Position numbers and translations under genes: made by a program. 50,465 nucleotides of DNA from UBA877 sp034436335 (GTDB lineage: Bacteria; Chloroflexota; Anaerolineae; Anaerolineales; Villigracilaceae): NCBI GenBank assembly GCA_034436335.1, contig DAOTVO010000010.1, positions 1 to 50,465 on the forward strand. Reading direction: 5' to 3'. Positions 32,599-41,647 of the stretch are shown piece after piece. Position 1 is the stretch's first letter; the number at the start of each line of letters is the position of its first letter. The notes below the pieces were generated by a model that searched no databases, had not been told where the DNA came from, and saw nothing but the letters and a program-made list of their open reading frames with translations.

Positions 32599-34226
32599 AA
32601 CGCAACTGGCTCTACACAGCAACCGCCATCCTGGTCAGTGCAGTTTTCCTGCTCTCGGCCTGCGGACCGTCGGGCGGCGGAGAAAAGAAAGTTGTCACTT
32701 TCATCTTCACCCAGGAACCCGAAACGCTGAACATCCAGTACACGAACATGTATTTTTCCCAGATTCTCCAGCAACTCTGGAATCATTGGGCCTGGGAATA
32801 CGATGAAAATAACCAGCCGTATCCCGTGCTGATTACCGAAATGCCGACCCTGGAAAACGGCGGCATCTCGGACGACGGCAAGACCCTGACCCTGCACTTG
32901 CGCGACGACATCAAATGGTCAGACGGCGAACCCATCACCGCCGAAGATTTCGTCTTCACCTGGGAAATGACCATCGCCCCGACCAATACGGTGGCGACCG
33001 CCTATCCCTACAGCGAGGCCGTCAGTGTCGAAGCCCCCGACCCGCGCACGGTGGTGGTCAAATTCGCCGAACCGTTTGCCCCCTGGCTGTACTTCTTCCA
33101 CGGTATCCTGCCCAAGCACATCCTCCAGCCCGTTTTCGACGCAGAAGGCACGCTCGACAACGCCGACTGGAACAACAATCCGACCGTCGGCAGCGGCCCA
33201 TTCGTTTTTGCCGAATGGGAGTCCGGCTCCTACCTGCGCTTCGTCAAAAACGAAAACTACTGGGGTAAACCCGCCAAAGTGGACGAAATCTTCGTCCGCA
33301 TCGTCCCGGATGACGCCTCGCAGATTGCCGCCCTCACTTCCGGCGAAGGCGACATCGGCATTTTCATCGCCTACCCCGACATCCCCACCCTGGAAGACGC
33401 CGGCATCAATGTCGTCAAAGTCTTCTCCGGTTACAACGAGGGCTGGTTCCTGAACCTCGGTCCGAACGGACACCCCGCCCTGCAGGATGTGCGCGTCCGC
33501 CAGGCGCTGGCCTACGGCACCGACCGCTTCAAGATTGCGCAAGACCTGCTGCTCGGCAAGACCGTTCCGGCTGTCACCTTCTGGGATGGCTCGCCCTGGG
33601 CCGACCCCAGACTCAAACCCTATCCCTACGACCCCAAGAAAGCCAGCGACCTGCTCGATGAAGCCGGCTGGGTAGACAGCAACGGCAACGGCACGCGCGA
33701 TAAAGACGGGGTGGAACTCGTCCTCCGCTACGTCACAACCATGCGCGAGGTCCGCAAAGATACGCAGGCCGTCATCCAGCAGCAACTGGCGCAAATCGGC
33801 GTCGGCATCGAACTGTACAACTACGACAGCGACATCCTCTTCGGCTCCTACGGCGACGGCGGCCCTGTAGCCATCGGCAACTACGACATCGCCGAATGGT
33901 CCGACCTGCCCGGTGCCTTCCCCGACCCGGATACCGCCTACTGGCTGTGCGAGGAGATTCCCTCGGATGAGTCGCCTCAGGGCGTCAACTGGGAATACAT
34001 CTGCGACGAGGAACTGCAAGCCCTGTTCAAACTCCAGAAAACCCAGGTATCCTTTGAGGACCGCGTGCAGACCTTCTACCAGATTAGCAAAATCATCTAC
34101 GAGAAAGTCTACTGGCTCGGCATCTGGCAGGACCCGGACATCTGGGCCGTCAATTCTCGGCTGTCGAAGGTCAAGATTTCCGGCGTCACCCCCTTCTTCA
34201 ATATTGCCGAATGGGACATCCCCTAA
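32595..34226 (+). CDS. Peptide ABC transporter substrate-binding lipoprotein
   Basis: This 543-residue family-5 solute-binding protein has a lipobox LLSAC (Cys at about 24) and the family pattern LTLHLRDDIKWSDGEPITAEDFVFTWE (split here as residues about 98-124), NNPTVGSGPFVFAEWE and DVRVRQALAYGTDR. It should bind peptides or another oligomeric solute outside the cell and hand them to the two permeases encoded next. AAGGAGG lies upstream. A 15-bp inverted repeat directly after the gene may stabilise its mRNA. Confidence 0.92.
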   Translation: MKRNWLYTATAILVSAVFLLSACGPSGGGEKKVVTFIFTQEPETLNIQYTNMYFSQILQQLWNHWAWEYDENNQPYPVLITEMPTLENGGISDDGKTLTLHLRDDIKWSDGEPITAEDFVFTWEMTIAPTNTVATAYPYSEAVSVEAPDPRTVVVKFAEPFAPWLYFFHGILPKHILQPVFDAEGTLDNADWNNNPTVGSGPFVFAEWESGSYLRFVKNENYWGKPAKVDEIFVRIVPDDASQIAALTSGEGDIGIFIAYPDIPTLEDAGINVVKVFSGYNEGWFLNLGPNGHPALQDVRVRQALAYGTDRFKIAQDLLLGKTVPAVTFWDGSPWADPRLKPYPYDPKKASDLLDEAGWVDSNGNGTRDKDGVELVLRYVTTMREVRKDTQAVIQQQLAQIGVGIELYNYDSDILFGSYGDGGPVAIGNYDIAEWSDLPGAFPDPDTAYWLCEEIPSDESPQGVNWEYICDEELQALFKLQKTQVSFEDRVQTFYQISKIIYEKVYWLGIWQDPDIWAVNSRLSKVKISGVTPFFNIAEWDIP

Positions 34227-34256
34227 AGCCAAACCTTTGACCGTCTTCTAGCCCCC

Positions 34257-34312
34257 GGCGCGGGATTTTGGCCAACGCGCGGCTCTCACGCTGCGCCCCA
34301 AAATCCCGCGCC
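34257..34312 (+). promoter_or_regulatory. Long inverted repeat between binding protein and permease genes
   Basis: GGCGCGGGATTTTGG (34257-34271) and its perfect complement (34298-34312) form a 15-bp stem with a 26-base loop. It has no T-run, so it is likely a processing or stabilising structure that raises binding-protein expression over the permeases rather than a full terminator. Confidence 0.75.
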
Positions 34313-34334
34313 CCCTACCGAAAGGTCATCCTTC

Positions 34335-35366
34335 ATGACCCGTTACATCGTCCGACGTCTCCTGCAAGCCATCCCGCTGCTCTTTCTGGTCAGCCTGATT
34401 CTTTTTGTCATGCTTCAAAATATGGGCGACCCGCTCGCCACCATGGGCGGCCGCACCATGACCCGCTCTGAGGACCGAGCACGCCTAACCCGTCAACTTG
34501 GGCTGGATAAACCGGTCATTGTCCAGTATCTCTACTGGCTCATCGGCAACGACTGGACAAAAATAGACCTCGACGGCGACGGAATCGCCGAAACGCCCGG
34601 CGTGCGCAAAGGCGTCCTGCGCGGGGACTTTGGGTATTCGCTGGTCAACCGCGAACCGGCCATGAAGGTCATCATGGAGCGCCTGCCCAATACGCTCCTG
34701 CTTATGTTGAGCGCCGAAATTGTCATCATCCTCGGCTCATTGCTCATCGGCATCTATGCCGCTCTGCGTCAATACTCCTTTGTAGACAATCTGGTTACGG
34801 CCTTATCCTTCATCGGTTATTCGATGCCCATTTTCTTCGTCGCCCTGGGTCTGATGTACATTTTCGCCGTCAAGTTCAAAGCCTGGGGCCTGCCTTATCT
34901 GCCCACCGTCGGCATGTTCGACCCGCGCGTCGGCAAAACCTTCTGGCAGGTGGTCTGGCACATGATTCTGCCCATCATCACCATCGCCATCACCAGTTTT
35001 GCCGCCAACAGCCGCTACGTGCGCAGCACCATGCTCGAAGCCTTAAGCCAGGACTACATCCGCACCGCCAAGGCGAAAGGCGTGCCGCGCCGCTCGATTG
35101 TCTTCGTCCACGCCCTGAAGAACGCCTCCCTGCCCATCATCACCGTCGTCGGTCTCGACCTGCCTTTCCTGCTCGGCGGCGCGGTCGTCACCGAACGCAT
35201 CTTCGCCTGGCCGGGGATGGGACGCCTGTTCATTGACCACGTCTCCCGCGCCGACACGCCGGTCGTCATGGGCATCCTGATGCTGATTGCCTTTGCTGTC
35301 ATCACCTTCCAAATCATCACCGACATCGTTTACGCCTGGCTCGACCCGCGTATTCGTTACACGTAG
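34335..35366 (+). CDS. Peptide ABC transporter permease, DppB-like
   Basis: This 343-residue permease has six membrane helices and the EAA loop TMLEALSQDYIRTAKAKGVPRR (split: residues about 234-255) that docks the ATPases. The N-terminal motif MTRYIVRRLLQAIPLLFLVS is typical of DppB/OppB. A periplasmic-side insertion around residues 60-95 contains DLDGDGIAETPG, a calcium-binding-like Asp pattern also seen in some binding proteins, of unknown meaning here. Confidence 0.92.
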   Translation: MTRYIVRRLLQAIPLLFLVSLILFVMLQNMGDPLATMGGRTMTRSEDRARLTRQLGLDKPVIVQYLYWLIGNDWTKIDLDGDGIAETPGVRKGVLRGDFGYSLVNREPAMKVIMERLPNTLLLMLSAEIVIILGSLLIGIYAALRQYSFVDNLVTALSFIGYSMPIFFVALGLMYIFAVKFKAWGLPYLPTVGMFDPRVGKTFWQVVWHMILPIITIAITSFAANSRYVRSTMLEALSQDYIRTAKAKGVPRRSIVFVHALKNASLPIITVVGLDLPFLLGGAVVTERIFAWPGMGRLFIDHVSRADTPVVMGILMLIAFAVITFQIITDIVYAWLDPRIRYT

Positions 35367-35377
35367 GAACTCCCGAC

Positions 35378-36355
35378 ATGGCAAAACGCCCCCTCCCGGA
35401 CCCGAAACCTGCCTCCCAGGAAATCCAGCGCGTCTCCGCCCCTGACGAACTCGAACCCCCCGTCCTGAGCCTCAAGCAACTGGCCTGGCGGCGCTTCCGG
35501 CGGCACAAGATGGCTCTCGCCGGCATTGTCATCCTCGTGCTTCTGGTAGCCTACTGCATCATCGGCGCGCTGTTCATCCCCGAAGAATACGCCAATTACA
35601 CCGACACCGGTCTGCGCCTCCAGGCGCCCTCCGCCGAACATATCTTCGGCACCGACACCGTCGGACGCGATATCTTCGCCCGCACCATCTACGGCGGACA
35701 AATCTCCCTGCTCATCGGTCTGACCGCCATGCTGGTGGAAATCTTCGTCGGCGTGCTGATTGGGGCGCTCACCGGCTATTTCGGCGGCTGGCTCGACAGC
35801 ATCCTGATGCGCCTGACCGAGGTCGTGCTGATCGTGCCGCAAATCTTCCTCTTGCTGGTCATGGCGAAATTCTTCGGCGGCTCGATCCCCGATCTGACTC
35901 TCTTCGGGCGCCAGTTCAGCGGCAGCGTCATCGTCATCGTGCTTATCATCGGCCTGACCGCCTGGCCCTACACCGCCCGCATCGTGCGCGCCCAATTCCT
36001 CTCCATCAAGGAAAACGAATTCATCCTGGCCGCACGCGCCACCGGCACCGGCACCTGGGACATCATCTTCCGCCACATCCTGCCCAACAGCATCGCCCCC
36101 ATCGTCGTCGCCGCCACGCTGGGCATCGCCAACGCCATCACCCTCGAAGCCTACATCAGTTTCCTCGGTCTGGGCGTCCGCCCGCCGACGGCCACCTGGG
36201 GCAACATGCTCGAAGGCGCCTACAACTACATTGACCAGGGAATCTACTGGCTGTGGCTCTTCCCCGGTCTGCTCATCCTGCTCATCGTGCTGAGCATCAA
36301 CTTTGTGGGCGACGGCCTGCGCGACGCCCTCGACCCGCGCAGCCGCGCCGTCTAG
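35378..36355 (+). CDS. Peptide ABC transporter permease, DppC-like
   Basis: This 325-residue permease has the DppC/OppC N-terminal helix preceded by a cytoplasmic proline-rich tail, HIFGTDTVGRDIFARTIYGG (about 88-107) and the EAA loop ENEFILAARATGTGTWDIIF. It pairs with the DppB-like protein. It starts 11 bp after that gene and is followed 8 bp later by the first ATPase gene. Confidence 0.93.
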   Translation: MAKRPLPDPKPASQEIQRVSAPDELEPPVLSLKQLAWRRFRRHKMALAGIVILVLLVAYCIIGALFIPEEYANYTDTGLRLQAPSAEHIFGTDTVGRDIFARTIYGGQISLLIGLTAMLVEIFVGVLIGALTGYFGGWLDSILMRLTEVVLIVPQIFLLLVMAKFFGGSIPDLTLFGRQFSGSVIVIVLIIGLTAWPYTARIVRAQFLSIKENEFILAARATGTGTWDIIFRHILPNSIAPIVVAATLGIANAITLEAYISFLGLGVRPPTATWGNMLEGAYNYIDQGIYWLWLFPGLLILLIVLSINFVGDGLRDALDPRSRAV

Positions 36356-36363
36356 GAGCCGCC

Positions 36364-37353
36364 ATGACCGCCCTGCTCGAAGTCAAAGACCTCGTCACCC
36401 GCTTCGACACCCCCGAAGGGACCGTCTACGCCGTCAACGGCGTCTCCTTCCACTTGAACGAGAGCGAAACACTCGCCGTAGTGGGAGAAAGCGGATGCGG
36501 CAAATCCGTCACCATGATGTCCATCTTGCGCCTGCTGCCCATGCCCCCGGCCAAGATTGTCAGCGGCATTGCGCTCTATCGCGGCCAGGACTTGCTGAAA
36601 CTTTCCGACCAGGACATCGAACACAACATCCGCGGCAAGGAAATCGGCATGGTCTTCCAGGACCCGATGACCTCCCTCAACCCGGTGCTGTCCATCGGCT
36701 ACCAGCTCACCGAAGCGTTGAAATGTCATCTCGACATGGATGAACAGCAGGCTCACGACCGCGCCATCGAAATGCTCAACAGGGTCGGCATCTCGGACGC
36801 CGAGCGCCGCCTATCTGCTTACCCGCACCAGTTTTCCGGCGGCATGCGCCAGCGCGCCATGATTGCCATGGCCCTGGCCTGCAACCCCAGCCTGCTGATT
36901 GCCGATGAACCCACCACTGCCCTCGATGTCACCATCCAGGCGCAAATTGTCGAACTGATGGTTTCCCTGCGCGAGCAGGCCAATCTCTCGCTCATCTGGA
37001 TTACCCACGACCTGGGCGTGGTGGCCGGACTGGCCGAGCGCGTCATCGTCATGTACGCCGGTTCCATCGTCGAGGAAGCCGGCGTGGACGAACTCTACGA
37101 CAACCCGCGCCACCCCTACACGCTGGCCCTGCTGGCCGCCCTGCCGCGCGTCGACAAGCGCCGCACGCACCGGCTCAAATCCATCCCCGGCGCGCCGCCC
37201 AACCTGTTGGTCAAACCACACGGCTGTCCGTTTGCCCCGCGTTGTGAACTGGCCTTCGAGCGCTGTCGAATCGAAAATCCGCCCCTCATCGAAGTCGTCC
37301 CCAGACACTCTGCCGCCTGCTGGGCCGATGTTGTTACAGGAAAGCCGAAATGA
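36364..37353 (+). CDS. Peptide ABC transporter ATPase, DppD-like
   Basis: ATG 36364 (after TAGGAGCC) gives 329 residues. Walker A GESGCGKS, the peptide-family signature FSGGMRQR, Walker B LLIADEPTTALD and the C-terminal oligopeptide/dipeptide extension with a Cys-rich iron-sulfur-like motif (CPFAPRCELAFERC, then C in SAACWA) are present. The family often binds a 4Fe-4S cluster there. Its stop overlaps the start of the second ATPase gene (ATGA). Confidence 0.93.
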   Translation: MTALLEVKDLVTRFDTPEGTVYAVNGVSFHLNESETLAVVGESGCGKSVTMMSILRLLPMPPAKIVSGIALYRGQDLLKLSDQDIEHNIRGKEIGMVFQDPMTSLNPVLSIGYQLTEALKCHLDMDEQQAHDRAIEMLNRVGISDAERRLSAYPHQFSGGMRQRAMIAMALACNPSLLIADEPTTALDVTIQAQIVELMVSLREQANLSLIWITHDLGVVAGLAERVIVMYAGSIVEEAGVDELYDNPRHPYTLALLAALPRVDKRRTHRLKSIPGAPPNLLVKPHGCPFAPRCELAFERCRIENPPLIEVVPRHSAACWADVVTGKPK

Positions 37354-38336
37354 ATACGCCGCCGCTGGTCTCCGTCCAAAACCTGAAAAAATACTTCCCC
37401 GTTACACAGGGCTTGGTCTTCCAGCGCGTCATTGGGCAGGTGCGCGCTGTGGACGACATCTCCTTTTCCATCGAAACCGGGCAGACTCTCGGTCTGGTGG
37501 GCGAATCGGGATGCGGCAAAACCACCGCCGGACGCACCCTGCTGGCCCTCTATCCGGCCAGCGGCGGCCGCGTCTTCATTGACGGGCAGGAAGTCCACAG
37601 CGCCCGCGGGGCAGCACTGATGGCCCTGCGCCGCAAAGCGCAGATGATTTTCCAAGACCCGTTTGCTTCGCTCAACCCGCGCTGGACGGTCAACGCCATC
37701 GTCAGCGAACCGATGCGCGTTCATGGCCTGTACAAGACCCAAAAAGAGCGCACCGAGCGCGTCCAGGAATTGATGGAACTGGTCGGCCTCAGCCCGCGTC
37801 AAATCAACCGCTTCCCGCACGAATTTTCCGGCGGCCAGCGCCAGCGCATCGGCGTCGCCCGCGCCCTGGCCTCCGACCCCAAATTCATCGTTTGCGACGA
37901 GCCGATTTCTGCCCTGGATGTCTCCATCCAGGCACAGGTAATCAACCTGCTCGAAGACCTGCAGGACCGCTTCGGCCTGACCTACCTCTTCATCGCCCAC
38001 GACTTGAGCATGGTGCGCCATGTCTGCGACCAGGTGGCGGTGATGTACCTGGGGAAAATCGTCGAACTGGCCGCCAAAGACGAACTCTACGAGCATCCCC
38101 TGCATCCCTACACGCAAGCGCTCATCTCCTCCGCCCCGGTCGCGGACCCGCACGCGGCGCGCGCCAAACAGCGGATTCTGCTCGAGGGCGACGTGCCCAG
38201 CCCCCTGCGCCCGCCTTCTGGCTGCCGCTTCCATCCCCGCTGTCCGCTACGCATGGAACGCTGCGACAAGGAAGAGCCAACCCTCGAGCAGGCCGGCCCG
38301 GATCATCGGGTGGCCTGCTGGGCGGTGATGAAGTGA
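37350..38336 (+). CDS. Peptide ABC transporter ATPase, DppF-like
   Basis: This 328-residue ATPase has Walker A GESGCGKT, signature FSGGQRQR, Walker B FIVCDEPISALD and the same C-terminal Cys motif (CRFHPRCPLRMERC and CWA). It forms the heterodimeric motor with the preceding ATPase. It is the last gene of the operon, followed at once by a strong terminator. Confidence 0.93.
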   Translation: MNTPPLVSVQNLKKYFPVTQGLVFQRVIGQVRAVDDISFSIETGQTLGLVGESGCGKTTAGRTLLALYPASGGRVFIDGQEVHSARGAALMALRRKAQMIFQDPFASLNPRWTVNAIVSEPMRVHGLYKTQKERTERVQELMELVGLSPRQINRFPHEFSGGQRQRIGVARALASDPKFIVCDEPISALDVSIQAQVINLLEDLQDRFGLTYLFIAHDLSMVRHVCDQVAVMYLGKIVELAAKDELYEHPLHPYTQALISSAPVADPHAARAKQRILLEGDVPSPLRPPSGCRFHPRCPLRMERCDKEEPTLEQAGPDHRVACWAVMK

Positions 38337-38339
38337 ACG

Positions 38340-38377
38340 AAAACCTTGCGCAGGGTCGAGCCGGCGCAAGGTTTTTC
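38340..38377 (+). terminator. Terminator of the peptide ABC operon
   Basis: AAACCTTGCGC and GCGCAAGGTTT form an 11-bp stem with a 12-base loop, ending in a T-run (GGTTTTTCTC). Confidence 0.92.
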
Positions 38378-38418
38378 TCAATCAGGGCAAGCCCGTTTAT
38401 TTCCGTTTATCTCTGGTT

Positions 38419-40281
38419 TCACTCCCTCGGCATCGGCATCAAATACCAGTCGAGGAAACGTTCGATGCGCGCATAGGCGTCCAACTGAGTAGCGCGTTTG
38501 AGAAAGCCGTGCGACTCCCCTGCATAGGTTTTGTACTCGAAAGTCTTATCGGCGCGGCGCAGAGCCTCCACCCAGTCTTCCGAGGCCTCCGGCGGGACGA
38601 TGTCGTCCTCGAGGCCGTGCAAAATCAGCACCGGACTTTCGATATTCTCCACCTGATAAATTGGAGACCCTTCATAGTAGACATCGCGGTTCTTGGCCGG
38701 GTGACCGATCATCTTTTCGGTGTAGTAACGCAACTCCCGCGAGCACAGCGCCCAGGAAGTCTCCAGGTGGGCGTCGCCGAATTTGCTGATGCCACAAGCA
38801 AAGAGGTAATCGGGATCGCGCGCCAGACAGCAGGCCACCAGATAGCCGCCGTAACTGGCCCCGTAGATGGCGATCCGTTCCGCAATAACCTCATCCAGGG
38901 CGGCCAGGTAGCGCGCTCCGGCCAGACAATCCTGCACGTCCCCCTGCCCCCATTGACCGTAATTCAACTGCTCGAATTGCATCCCATAGCCGTTCGAGCC
39001 GCGGTAATTGGGCATCAGGAAGGTGTATCCCTTTGCCAACAGATACTGCGTCAGGATATCCCACTCGTAGCAATACTGCGAGGACGGCCCGCCGTGCGGA
39101 TAGACTACCGCAGCCCCGTTGGGACGCGGCGGGCGGAAAAGCAGGGCCGGAATTTCAAGTTTGTCCTTGCTTTTGTATGTGATGTCTTCGGGCATCACCA
39201 GCGGCAGGCGCTCCAGCGCCGGGAGCATGGAAAAGGTGAGTTGCGTCTCGCGGCCGCCGGGCAGTTCGATGCGATAAATATCGGCCGCCCGAACCGGGCT
39301 TTCAAACTCCACGCTCAGGAAAGAACCATCCGGCGCCCACTGGGGGCGGGAATAAATCCCATCGGCGCGTTTCAGATAGGTGATTTGCCCGCTTTCCGCG
39401 TCCACAATTCCCAGGTCGTAGCGCCCGCCCCGGTTAACGGTGACGGCAATTTGCTGCCCATCTGGCGACCAGGAGGGCTCAGAAACATCCGCTTCCAGGT
39501 GCGTCAGGCGGCGCAGGCCCTCGCCGTCGGGGCGCGTCAGCCAGATTTCGTCGAATCCCGTCCGCCCGGAGAGAAACATCAGGGTCGAGCCGTCCGGCGA
39601 CCAGCGCGGCCAGAAATCCTTCTGGTGGGGCGCGCCGGCCAGCAGGCGCGTCTGGCCGGTCTCGAGGTCCACCAGGCGCACATCGCGGCGGTTGGGGTCG
39701 CCGCGCGGGTCGAAGGTGTAGGCCACCAGTTTCCCGTCCGGCGAGGGGACGGCCTCGCGCACATCCCCGGCCTCGGTCACCAGCGCTCGCGGCCAGATCC
39801 CCTCCCGGTCGGTCAGGAGCAGTTGCACGGTCTCGTCGCGTTCGACCATGATGAGGAGGTGGAAACTGTCGGGCATCCAACTGGAAGCATAGGCCTGACT
39901 GCTGAAACTGGAGATTGGGCGCGGCAGGCCGCCTTCCGCCGGCGCAACGTAGACGCGGCGCTCCATCGTAAAGGCTAGCCAGCAGCCATCCGGGGACCAG
40001 CGCGGCACTTCATCGTCCCAGTAGGCCACCGGCGGGCGCGTGGTGGAGATGCGCCGCGGCCAACCGCCGGAGGTGGACATCAGGTAAACATCCGAGAGGT
40101 CTTCGCGGTCCCAAATGAAGGCAATCCGCTCGCCGTCGGGGGAGAGGTGGTGGTTGCGCGGCCGGTTGACGGCAGTGATGAGGGAAAGACTCCAACCTTC
40201 GGGCGGCTTGAGGTCGGGACGCGGCATCGAGGGCCAGCCGTTGCGTTCGTATTTTTCCTGCACGACAATTCCACTGCGCAT
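38419..40281 (-). CDS. S9-family prolyl oligopeptidase-like peptidase
   Basis: ATG 40281 is preceded by AGGAGGGG at the right distance, giving 620 residues; the frame continues upstream but without a good start. The N-terminal part is a beta-propeller with repeated SPDG motifs (about residues 45-350). The C-terminal alpha/beta hydrolase has the nucleophile Ser476 (GASYGGY), Asp559 (HGLEDDIVP) and His591 (GESHGF). It should be a cytoplasmic serine peptidase or acylaminoacyl-peptidase, as no signal peptide is seen. Convergent with the peptide transporter operon, it may degrade imported peptides, which is inference. Confidence 0.92.
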   Translation of the reverse strand: MRSGIVVQEKYERNGWPSMPRPDLKPPEGWSLSLITAVNRPRNHHLSPDGERIAFIWDREDLSDVYLMSTSGGWPRRISTTRPPVAYWDDEVPRWSPDGCWLAFTMERRVYVAPAEGGLPRPISSFSSQAYASSWMPDSFHLLIMVERDETVQLLLTDREGIWPRALVTEAGDVREAVPSPDGKLVAYTFDPRGDPNRRDVRLVDLETGQTRLLAGAPHQKDFWPRWSPDGSTLMFLSGRTGFDEIWLTRPDGEGLRRLTHLEADVSEPSWSPDGQQIAVTVNRGGRYDLGIVDAESGQITYLKRADGIYSRPQWAPDGSFLSVEFESPVRAADIYRIELPGGRETQLTFSMLPALERLPLVMPEDITYKSKDKLEIPALLFRPPRPNGAAVVYPHGGPSSQYCYEWDILTQYLLAKGYTFLMPNYRGSNGYGMQFEQLNYGQWGQGDVQDCLAGARYLAALDEVIAERIAIYGASYGGYLVACCLARDPDYLFACGISKFGDAHLETSWALCSRELRYYTEKMIGHPAKNRDVYYEGSPIYQVENIESPVLILHGLEDDIVPPEASEDWVEALRRADKTFEYKTYAGESHGFLKRATQLDAYARIERFLDWYLMPMPRE

Positions 40282-40402
40282 GGGGAACCCCTCCTGGGGC
40301 AAAACCAGAACCGGAGATAAACGGGAATAATGGTAAAAAAGAAAAATACACCGCGCCGAAACAGAAAGCCGAATCGGCTTCAGCATTGTTACAGCGAGCG
40401 GG

Positions 40403-40627
40403 TCAGCCCGCTTGCTGGTCGGCTTCGGGGCGCACGATCCAGTATGCAGCCGCCCCCAGGATCGGCGCGCAGACGATCAGGATGGCCCACAGGGCGCGGG
40501 CCGTGGCATGCAAGCGGGTACGCTTGCGCAGGCCGAACAGGGCGCTCACCGTCAGCGCCAGCCAGCCGCACAGCAAAACCAGGTAGACAATCTGGAAAAC
40601 GAGAAAGGATTCGCCATAGTCAATCAT
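40403..40627 (-). CDS. Small PLDc_N-type membrane protein
   Basis: ATG 40627, preceded by GGAGGTACGC, opens a 74-residue protein with two membrane helices (about 8-30 and 43-62) and the ending PILGAAAYWIVRPE. This resembles the phospholipase D N-terminal (PLDc_N) domain found alone in many small bacterial proteins. No enzymatic domain follows. Function unknown. Confidence 0.7.
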   Translation of the reverse strand: MIDYGESFLVFQIVYLVLLCGWLALTVSALFGLRKRTRLHATARALWAILIVCAPILGAAAYWIVRPEADQQAG

Positions 40628-40698
40628 GCGTACCTCCTGCACCAGGCAAATTATAACGGTATACTTGTGAAGCCCGCAATCACTTCTGGAGGATGCTT

Positions 40699-41349
40699 AT
40701 GCGCAATCTATCAGAATTCGAAACCCGCCTCCCACCCGAACAACGCACGCAGTTTCTGGCGCTCACCTCCCCCGCCGGGATTCAAGCCTACCTGGACAGT
40801 TTGCCCTACATCGCCGAGGAACTCGACCGCTCCCCCCTGCGCGTGATGACGGATGGACAATGTCACTGCCTGGACGGTGGCCTCTTCGCCGCCCTGGCGC
40901 TTGCCCGTCTCGGTTACCGTCCGCTCGTGCTGGACCTGCGGCCCGACCCCGGCAAGGACGACGATCACGTTCTGGCCGTATATCAGGTGGACGGTCTGTG
41001 GGGCTGCGTGGCGAAGTCTAATTATCCCGTCTTGCGCTCGCGCGAGCCGGTGTACCGCTCCCTGCGCGAACTGGCGATGTCTTACTTCGATTTTTACTTC
41101 AGCGTCAACAAGGAGAAGTCCTTGCGCGGCTACACCCGTCCCCTCGACCTGGAACGCTTCCCGCCCGACTGGATGTGGGAGGAAGCCGTGGTTGCCCGCA
41201 TTGCGAAGCGGATTTACGCGCTGAAGACCATCCCCTTGATTCCACCAGCCAGCGCGGTGCGGCTTTCCCCGGCCGATGAGCGCACCTACCAGGCGGCCAG
41301 CCTGGGCGTGGATTTCAAATGGGTGTATGGCGTGAGAGCCAATCCTTGA
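40699..41349 (+). CDS. Transglutaminase-like fold protein, uncharacterised
   Basis: ATG 40699, spaced well from GGAGG, gives 216 residues (40693 is an alternative). The segment QCHCLDGGLFAALALARLGYRPLVLDL followed by DDHVLAVY (split here as residues about 54-80 and 88-95) has the Cys-helix and His arrangement of papain-like transglutaminase folds, and SNYPVLRSREPVYRSLRELAMSY follows. This suggests a cysteine peptidase or amidase, but I am not sure the third catalytic residue is present. Confidence 0.65.
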   Translation: MRNLSEFETRLPPEQRTQFLALTSPAGIQAYLDSLPYIAEELDRSPLRVMTDGQCHCLDGGLFAALALARLGYRPLVLDLRPDPGKDDDHVLAVYQVDGLWGCVAKSNYPVLRSREPVYRSLRELAMSYFDFYFSVNKEKSLRGYTRPLDLERFPPDWMWEEAVVARIAKRIYALKTIPLIPPASAVRLSPADERTYQAASLGVDFKWVYGVRANP

Positions 41350-41358
41350 CTAAAAAGC

Positions 41359-41384
41359 AAGGCCGGGCTGTGTGACCCGGCCTT
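41359..41384. terminator. Bidirectional terminator
   Basis: AAGGCCGGG and CCCGGCCTT form a perfect 9-bp stem with an 8-base loop between the convergent genes ending at 41349 and 41393, with short A and T runs on either side. Confidence 0.85.
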
Positions 41385-41392
41385 ACAGAAGA

Positions 41393-41497
41393 CTACTTGT
41401 TTTCCTTCTCCTTCTTCAATTTGCGCTTTTCCTTGATGGTGAGTTTGGGCTTTTTCTTTGGCTCTTTGGGAGCCTTGTCTTTTCTTCCTGGACTCAT
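41393..41497 (-). CDS. Very small lysine-rich protein
   Basis: ATG 41497 follows GAAAGGAGAATTGCC, a strong ribosome-binding site, and opens a 34-residue protein beginning MSPGRKDKAPKEPKKKPKL. Roughly 45 percent of residues are Lys or Arg, with several Glu, predicting a basic, flexible or helical RNA/DNA-binding peptide. It is followed by a terminator, which supports a real gene. No known family is recognised. Confidence 0.65.
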   Translation of the reverse strand: MSPGRKDKAPKEPKKKPKLTIKEKRKLKKEKENK

Positions 41498-41647
41498 GGC
41501 AATTCTCCTTTCTTGAGACGGGGAAACAGCGCTACGGCGGGAAGGATGAACGACACACTTATTTTACAACAAAACTATGCTATCATCTGCGACTGTCGGA
41601 CGCCCAACCGCCGTTCTTGAGAAAGCGCCCCGGCAAAATAGATATCC

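Noticed and set aside
32919..34232. Long leftward reading frame opposite the peptide-binding protein gene
   Set aside because: It is antisense to a clear solute-binding protein and has shadow composition (Val/Gly/Asp-rich, no motif).
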